A DNA stretch of 23,745 bases from Seminavis robusta. Lineage: Eukaryota; Bacillariophyta; Bacillariophyceae; Naviculales; Naviculaceae. Made by a program: the position numbers and the translations under genes. The stretch covers positions 1 through 23,745 of the forward strand of contig CAICTM010001729.1 of assembly GCA_903772945.1 (NCBI GenBank). Direction: 5' to 3'. How positions within the stretch are numbered: the stretch's first letter is position 1; every line of letters starts with the position of its first letter. Shown piece after piece: positions 17,751 to 23,745 of the stretch. The notes beneath the pieces are model-generated. The model was not told the origin of the DNA. It was given only the letters and a program-made list of their open reading frames with translations, and did no database searches.

Positions 17751-18629
17751 ATGGTGATTCAACTGCCCCTGTAGGCTGGCCTCCGCCCAGCGAGTCCCAT
17801 AGAACACTTTGTGCCCGGGGGAGCCCAGCCCATCTTTAACTACCCCGCCCACCAGATGCCCCTGTGGGTCCTGGTTGGGTGGGGGTTGCGATGGGGGTTG
17901 GGAAGGCTGGGGAAATCCCGGGTAGAATCCTGCGTCAGCAAGATATTGGAGTCCATGGTAGGGTGATGGCTGTGACTGCTGGTAAGGCCGATGGGTAGCT
18001 GCTGGATACAATTGTGCTGGCTGGAGGGATCGTGGATCACCACGAGGATGCTTGTCATCTTGCCTGAGTAGAGGTGACGTTACAGGAATGCCCTCTTGTG
18101 TTGCAACTGGTACGTTTGAAGGTGGTGGTCGCTTATGATAGGGATAGCCATGGTAGCCTTGCAGAAAGTCTGGGTGTGTGTAGACATCATTAGTGCCTTG
18201 GTGGTGATATTGTCCATGAGTTGGAGACTGGTGAGGAGTCTGGTAACTTCCATAGTTGGGCACAGACAAGCTCAGTACTGGACCATCATCGGCACCCCCT
18301 CCAGGAGGTGGATGTTGTCTGGAGGAAGGAGGGTTAGAGGGGGTGGCAGTGGCTTCAGATGGTCTTTGCATGTTGCTGAACAAGGCCACCATCTGCTGAG
18401 ATCTTGCTTCACTGGCTTCCTGATCCTTTTGGTGCTTTGCTTCCAGTTGTTCCTGGTGTTTCTTCTCCATCCTCTCCATGGCATCTAATGTAGACTTGAT
18501 CTGTTGCTCCATTGCTGCCTTGAGTGATGCAATTTCCTTGTTCTGTACTTCGCTAGTGACATCACTGGTGGCCACAGTGGGGGCTGCAGCAGGTACGGAG
18601 ACATTAGTTGCGACAATACCATTGTGCAT
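17748..18629 (-). CDS. LINE-like ORF1: coiled-coil, Pro/Gln-rich protein
   Basis: A 293-residue intact frame starts at the ATG at 18629. Residues about 27-85 form a charged heptad-like coiled coil ('KAAMEQQIKSTLDAMERMEK' and on), suited to self-assembly. The rest is rich in Pro, Gln, His and Tyr and looks disordered. No zinc knuckle or RRM is visible. By position it is the ORF1 protein of a two-ORF non-LTR element, which would bind element RNA. Its TAA (17750-17748) shares its last A with the ATG of ORF2. The assignment is by context and composition; sequence alone would not give it. Confidence 0.65.
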   Translation of the reverse strand: MHNGIVATNVSVPAAAPTVATSDVTSEVQNKEIASLKAAMEQQIKSTLDAMERMEKKHQEQLEAKHQKDQEASEARSQQMVALFSNMQRPSEATATPSNPPSSRQHPPPGGGADDGPVLSLSVPNYGSYQTPHQSPTHGQYHHQGTNDVYTHPDFLQGYHGYPYHKRPPPSNVPVATQEGIPVTSPLLRQDDKHPRGDPRSLQPAQLYPAATHRPYQQSQPSPYHGLQYLADAGFYPGFPQPSQPPSQPPPNQDPQGHLVGGVVKDGLGSPGHKVFYGTRWAEASLQGQLNHH

Positions 18630-18839
18630 TGATTAATCTAACGATCTAAGAGATGTAAAGTTTGTATTTCCAAATAAGTGAGTTGAGCAGTTATTGATTA
18701 TTTTCTAGAATAAGCCTGCCAATTGTAAAGCTGTAAAGCTGAATTGTAAGCTGTATCCCGTCGCACTCCTTACAGCTGAAATGAAGCTGGAGCAAGAAAC
18801 GATAGGAGAGAGTCCCCAGCAAAGTGCTGAGGTAAATAC

Positions 18840-20070
18840 CATCCCATGAGAGCTTCGAATGACAGCAAACTGTGGAGCCGGAAACCCTTAGTGAAAATGT
18901 CGGCCCGTTGTTCAAGAGTCGGAATATACTTAGCCACGATGCCTTCGACTCCCCGATATTGGAACCTGAAGAAGTGGTATTCAATGCCAAATACTTGTTG
19001 CGCGCAGACATTTTGGGAACATCACAAGAGACAGGCAACCTTGGTTGTCTTCGAACACTGTAGAGCGCACGAGACTGTCAGTAATTACCGGCATATTCAG
19101 TTTGCTACCAATTTCTTTGAGCAAAGCTCGCATAGGAGCAGCTCCCTCATTGACATGCTGAAGGCAACATACTCGGCAGCAGTGGAGCTCAAAGTAATAT
19201 CAGTCTGTAGCTTGCTGGACCAGATAATAGGGCACCCAAACAGAGTCAGGACAAAATCCAGTGCGAGACTTGACGGACACGGATCCTGTTCATCCTCATA
19301 ATCCATACAATCCGGCGAAGTCAGCATCGACCCAACAGTCAAGTCCTGATCAAGTTTAGGGCTAAAACAAATGCCTTTGTCACTTGTGCCAATCAGATAC
19401 CGAATGATAACGTTTGATTGCTTGAGCATGGGAATGCCTGGGATTGTGACTGAATCGTGCCACCTGGTGCACACTAAATGTGATGTCTGGACGAGTGTTC
19501 GAGGCAATATAAAGAAGCATCCCAACTGCAGCTGGATAGCTCCACTCTTCTTCAAATGGGGCCCCCAGTTTGTCAGCTCCGAGAGGATCGGTGGCGGCAG
19601 GAGAAAGCTTCTTGCTAGCGTCAGACATACCAGTATATTCGATGACTTTATTGATGAGCCCCTTTTTGAGTAAGCTCAACATTGTCTCCCTGTCTTTCAA
19701 AATTAATGCGAGGAATCCAAAGATGTCACCTTTTTCTTCCATAGTGAGTCATATCCAAGTTTCTGGAGCTGCCCAACATAGACTCAATCAAGATCATTGT
19801 CTGGACTGAGCCAGATTTGGTCATCACAATAATTTAATACCATGAGTTGATGCTCCTTATGAATAAACAAACATGGGTCTGCTGCCGAGGTTTCGAAACC
19901 AAGTTGGATCATCCCGCGACATAGATGCTCATAAAATAATTTAGGTGAATCGGTCTGCCCATAGATGGACTTGTCAAGTTTCAAAACACAGTCCTGTCCT
20001 TCATATCCTTTGGGTCTGTAGTACTGAGGCAATTCCAAGTACAATGGTGCTGTGTCGACACTAGAGGCTT
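18840..20070 (-). pseudogene. Copia (Ty1-type) RT/RNase H remnant
   Basis: Decayed Pol 3' half on the minus strand in several frames. RT: 'YLELPQYYRPKGYEGQDCVL', 'LDKSIYGQTDSPKLFYEHL' and 'LNYCDDQIWLS', where the catalytic Asp pair lies at 19825-19820 (YCDD box). Then an RT C-terminal region ('EEEWSYPAAVGMLLYIASNT', 'RPDITFSVHQVARFS'), RNase H ('PIIWSSKLQTDITLSSTAAE') and the end-of-Pol signature 'KYIPTLEQRADIFTKGF' near 18875-18925. Frame changes occur near 19760, 19500 and 19040. Sequence before about 20060 in reading direction is not recognisable, and integrase, protease and Gag are missing. I could not find an LTR after the Pol end. The enzyme would copy and degrade element RNA; this copy cannot be translated whole. 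Confidence 0.88.
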
Positions 20071-20304
20071 ATGACAGAGAAGCAAGAGTAAAACAACTAT
20101 GCCCGGTTCCCATCCATAGTCAGCTGCAACGAAGAAGACCGACTCTAACGGTGAGGAGCCAACCACACAAGTGGAGAGACGCGACCCTTCATAGAGATGA
20201 AGGTCTCCCTGCAGCACCATCTAGATATGAACTTATTTAATTGTCAATCTGGTAACCTCTTAATTCGAAATTCCCGATGATGCCCAACACACCATTTCTG
20301 TTGT

Positions 20305-20547
20305 ATGGGAAGGTGGTTGCTAAATACTGTCGCAACTGTGGAAGGTTCTCAAGGCACCGTTGCTCATTTCACCAGTGAACATCTGGGGTTCCGCAAGTTT
20401 CCTTACAAGGCACCCTCTTCTGGTGGCAACACTCCTCCACACCCCGCTGCTCCAGCATCAGGCCCAATCACTGCTGGTGGCAACCTTGTTTCTTCCGCCA
20501 TGGGATTACCTATGTCGGCTGCTGATGTCCCTGTTTCTAGCCACTGA
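20305..20547 (+). pseudogene. Copia Gag remnant with zinc-knuckle-like motif
   Basis: A Cys/His cluster ('YCRNCGRFSRHRCSFH', about 20325-20371) resembles the Gag zinc knuckle, which binds packaged RNA; the frame stops right after it. Pro/Ser/Ala-rich frames follow to 20547. The region from here to about 21040 has only broken frames with many aromatic residues and no motif I can name. Confidence 0.5.
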
Positions 20548-21046
20548 TGAGTTTATTCACACCAGTCCCAATGTTTGGGTATGATTTTGATTCTATGCAG
20601 GTTAACATGGCAACAGTCGATCGTAGTTCTGATGAGACCTCCGCTCTCCTCATCTACCTTAATGGGGCTTTCATGTGATGCTTCGGCAGAATAAACAACT
20701 TGGCAACTGCTGTGTTTCTCATTGCCTATTCTTTTGCCCCATTTTTTGCCTTTCTATCTCGGGTCTATTCCTTCTCATGTATTGGAGGGAGAAGATGAGT
20801 CTGCTATGCAGACATTTATCAAATACACTTCGAATTCCAGCCCTGATTCTTGGAGGGAGCAACCTTTCTTCAGTCTCACCGCTAAAATGGCTGATGTTGT
20901 CTCTGCTCCCATATCTTTCCCCACCATATCCTCATTGGACTATGTCTCCGGGTGCGGATGTGTGTTTGTCTTTCTTTGGTTTTACAACTTGCTTCTAAAG
21001 TTCAAAGGTTATACCATTCTTCAGTGGCTCTCTTGCATCACCAAAC

Positions 21047-21924
21047 TTGTTCTTCCACGCTTCAATCGGCCAAAGCATTTTGATCCCGATCCAGACCCAG
21101 ACTCATACTTGTCAATTCCCAAAATTATTCTTCGGACCTGTGTACACCGATGTGCTCTTCTTAAAGCATAAATTAACTCTTAAGGACACCTATTTAGTCT
21201 CTTCTCAACCCCCAACTCCAACCAGGCCTCCTCGCAAATGCGGCCAACAGAACCCTGTCGAGTTACAAGCTGATGGGCCTCCTTTGGAGTCATTGGGAAC
21301 TCAGTCGCGGGGGCACAATCTCCAGCTCTCCAGTGATCTTGCCTTTAGAAAACAGCTTCGAAGCTATCGATTCAATGCAGGGAGAACTTTGAAGACACAC
21401 AGTCTCACGGCACCACACATCCTGGCTCTCCAACAACGCATCCATTCTTCTAATGAATCCTTTGCCAAAGTCACTTCTTATTGCCCATATGTCTCCAGTG
21501 CTATTGTTGATAGTGGATTTTCCTATTCTTGCACCAAAACTTTCAGTGATGTTGACACAACTTCTATCAGAAAGCTTTCCGAACCAATATCCTAGGAGGT
21601 ATCTCTGGAGGTCTGAGCATTGAGTACATCGGTACTACTGATGGGGAGACTTTGGATGAGCAAGCAAATGTTGTGTCATTTGGGGAGCAGGTTCTTATCC
21701 ATCCTGATCTTCCAAACAGACTCCAAAGCCCTCAAGCTTTCTTTGTCCCATCAAGGACTTTACCCAAAAACATGCAAACTTCAGCGATCACTTCAGAGTC
21801 TACCACGACCATGCTGATGGCATACGGGAGGAAAGAAAATGCTACAAATGAAGTTGACTCCAGTTTTCTACCACGATTACTCTGTTCCACAAAGGGAAAG
21901 GGACTCTCTTTCTACAAACAATGA
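21047..21924 (+). pseudogene. Copia protease region, frameshifted
   Basis: The frame 21047-21595 (non-ATG start) contains 'SSAIVDSGFSYSCTKTF', the Asp-Ser-Gly active-site loop of a retroviral-type aspartic protease; Asp is at 21509-21511. One frame change near 21595 leads to 'MDEQANVVSFGEQVLIHPDL' (21652-21924), the usual continuation after the protease. It would cut the polyprotein. It is broken by that shift and by another where the pre-integrase frame takes over (about 21840). Confidence 0.7.
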
Positions 21925-22740
21925 CTTCAGTTCTACATACCAACCACAGAAACCTTTCTATTTTGACAAAATCTGGCTGCAATGGCATTACAAGTTGGGA
22001 CATCTGTCATTCTCCCATGTCCAATCTCTTGGATTGGGTGGTTTCTTAGACAAGAAGGGTCTCGGTTGGCTTGGCTTAGAACAGGATCGGGAGACCTAAA
22101 TTGGCCGCTTGTCAATATGGAAAACAAGATCAGGCAAACTGATCACACCATTAAAAGAAAGCTCCCAGACAACAGGGAGCGCTCAAGAAAGAACAATTGG
22201 AGAACCGAAGGGTATGACAACCTTTAGTGATCAATTGGCATCAAGAGTCAGAGGGAGATTGTTGCAATACTGCCGGAGAGGAACAAGATAGCAATAATTT
22301 CTGTGGAACCTCAATATTTTTGTGATGCTGCATCCTGCCATCTTTCCCACCACCAAAGTTACATTGAATGCTTCTGTTTCTATATGGCAAGGAAGCATAC
22401 GAGGATGGTGTCTCGAACATGGGGTTGTTGTTCAATCATATCACACTGACAATGGCATCTACAAAAGCCAGCGATATGTCCAACCATCTAGGTGACACCA
22501 TCATCACTTAAATATTCTGCGACCGGCGCCAAATGCAGAATGGGGTTTCTGAGGGAGCCATTAGAATTGTAGTAACCAAAGCTAAAACAATGATGATCCA
22601 TGCTGCACTTCTATGGCCGGAAGTGAATGATGAATCCCCTGTGGCCCTTGGCGTCTCTCATGCAGCTCACTTTACAACCACACTCCGAACTCAGTTATGG
22701 CATTGCTCCCATTGAGATATTTTCCAAACTTCATGATGGT
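21839..22740 (+). pseudogene. Copia pre-integrase and DDE integrase, broken
   Basis: Pre-integrase/zinc part: 'LQWHYKLGHLSFSHVQ' and, in another frame, 'LAACQYGKQ', where the first Cys of the usual C-x2-C appears lost. Catalytic core: Asp in 'FCDAASCHLSHH' (22324-22326), Asp in 'YHTDNGIYKS' (22448-22450) and Glu in 'QNGVSEGAIRIVV' (22551-22553). All three catalytic residues are present but lie in three different frames. The D2-to-E distance is about 34 codons, close to the usual D35E. The D1-to-D2 distance is about 41 codons, shorter than I expect for this family, so an internal deletion is likely. The enzyme would insert element cDNA. Confidence 0.82.
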
Positions 22741-22985
22741 CAATTATCAGAAATGCCCATCCATGGGATGCCCTGCATATGTTTTGGAACCCCGGCTTAC
22801 CAGTGAAGGAGGGAAGATCCAAAAAGGCAGCCAGTCAGGAGAGGACAATACGTTGCCACCTCACCTGTCCATTCAGAAAATGTTGTTGATCGCAACCTTA
22901 CAACCGGATACCTTTCCCCTCATACCATCTTGTCTATGATGATTGGTTTGACAGTTTACTCCTCAGAAGACCAACCACCTCTAGA

Positions 22986-23486
22986 GTGACCAACATGTCA
23001 TCTTCCAACGCTTCGAGACCCTATTTTGATGAGGACACTCCACCTCCCTTAGCAGACGAGTGGCTTACTCCAGAGGAAAAGGCCATCAACCAGCATCGAT
23101 CTCATCTTCAGAAGCTTCGACATGGGAGAAAATTATGGCAGGATGACAAGAGCAAAGATAAAAGGGATGATCTTCATTTTCAAGCTCCATCTCCAGCACA
23201 GCCCCAGGTTTCACACAGGGAGATTCAGTCGTCTGCCACCACTTCAGACTCAAAATTACCCTCTTCTTGGGACAGGGAGCCTCCCACCATCAGCACTCCC
23301 ACCACTGATGTCCACATCGAGCCAATCTCTGCCCCTCGTCGTAATCCCAGTAGAACAGCCCACGCAAGAAGCCTGAGACTAGAACATGGACCAAAGTTAA
23401 AGACTATGCCGTCCTTCATCCCTTTGTTGTGCTTTAGCTTTGACCTTTGGAGTTTCTCCAATTTCTGGGCACATGATGCAATCTAA
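22986..23486 (+). pseudogene. Copia integrase-to-RT linker
   Basis: A 166-residue frame that is hydrophilic and Ser/Pro/Thr-rich, with 'PPPLADEWLTPEEKAINQH' and the basic 'APRRNPSRTAHARSLRLEHG'. Such linkers join integrase to RT in copia Pol and often carry nuclear-targeting basic stretches. The tail from about residue 140 is hydrophobic, unlike the rest, and is probably out of frame. Confidence 0.6.
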
Positions 23487-23589
23487 TGTGAATGGTTATT
23501 CACCTTTGACCCAACACCCAGGAATCATATCATCCTGGCATTCTTCAAAGCCCACTGGCTCTCAGGCCAAAATTTCCAAGACCCTGATC

Positions 23590-23745
23590 TCCCCTCTCTG
23601 AAGGATCTCTGATGGAACACATGCAGACCATTTCTGGCAGCAAATGGACAAAGAAATTGCCAGCCTTGAAGGCAAAGGGACTTGGCAAAACGTACACGTT
23701 CTTCTATTCCTCACACCTAAAGGCGTTCCTGGACATGGGTGCAAC
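23590..23745 (+). pseudogene. Start of copia RT domain, cut by window end
   Basis: In one frame the sequence reads 'FWQQMDKEIASLEGKGTWQ', the usual beginning of the copia RT domain (a residue pattern W-x-x-A/Q-M-x-x-E-I). The remainder lies outside the window. Confidence 0.65.

Larger units (their letters stand above)
20305..23745 (+). mobile_element. Copia (Ty1-type) retrotransposon, decayed, continues past window
   Basis: Gag knuckle, protease, pre-integrase, integrase, linker and the first RT residues appear in the copia order (integrase before RT) on the plus strand. Almost every module is in a different frame and stops are frequent. No 5' LTR is recognisable before 20305. It lies head to head with the minus-strand copia remnant, about 235 bp away. 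The two cover largely non-overlapping parts of Pol, so they are separate insertions or an inverted, broken element. Confidence 0.88.

Overview
The window reads as repeat-rich nuclear DNA of a eukaryote, most likely a diatom (stramenopile). That inference rests on the style of the retroelement proteins: copia polyprotein pieces, a non-LTR element, and a DIRS-type Gag/RT/tyrosine recombinase that resemble diatom elements I remember. No database search was possible. I see no bacterial operon structure, no tRNA or rRNA gene, and no convincing intact host gene. Almost everything recognisable is a transposable element or a remnant of one.

Layout. (1) Positions 1-6477 are low-density DNA. They hold short hairpins, an acidic low-complexity remnant (minus strand), a broken DDE-transposase-like gene with a proline-rich tail (1380-2299, plus), an unrecognised broken gene (2456-3287, minus), a decayed unrecognised frame (4684-5040, plus), a 68-bp tandem array (5431-5761) and two related hairpin-forming repeats (5987-6102). 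(2) Positions 6478-13501 are a 7.0-kb DIRS-order tyrosine-recombinase retrotransposon with PAT/Ngaro-type split direct repeats in the order A1-ORFs-B1-A2-B2. Its Gag frame is intact. Its reverse transcriptase carries a frameshift and a stop. Its recombinase has two stops and has lost a catalytic arginine. (3) Positions 13518-15624 are two tandem copies of an AT-rich unit of about 1.05 kb, built from smaller repeats that include four exact copies of a tRNA T-arm-like 13-mer. (4) Positions 15650-18629 (minus) are a two-ORF LINE-like element: a coiled-coil ORF1, then an endonuclease plus the region before RT. ORF1 and ORF2 are joined by an overlapping TAATG stop/start. The element is cut off just before the RT core. 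(5) Positions 18840-20070 (minus) are a decayed copia RT/RNase H remnant. (6) Positions 20305-23745 (plus) are a second decayed copia element (Gag knuckle, protease, integrase, linker, start of RT) that runs off the window.

Within the DIRS element the parts would have worked together as follows. Gag packages RNA, RT/RNase H makes a circular cDNA templated through the B1-A2 junction, and the recombinase inserts the circle without target duplication. This copy can no longer make an active RT or recombinase. It could only move if another copy supplied them. The same is true of the LINE and both copia remnants. The best candidates for something less ordinary are the hairpin-flanked B1|A2 junction of the DIRS element, the TAATG coupling in the LINE, and the T-arm-like tandem repeat.
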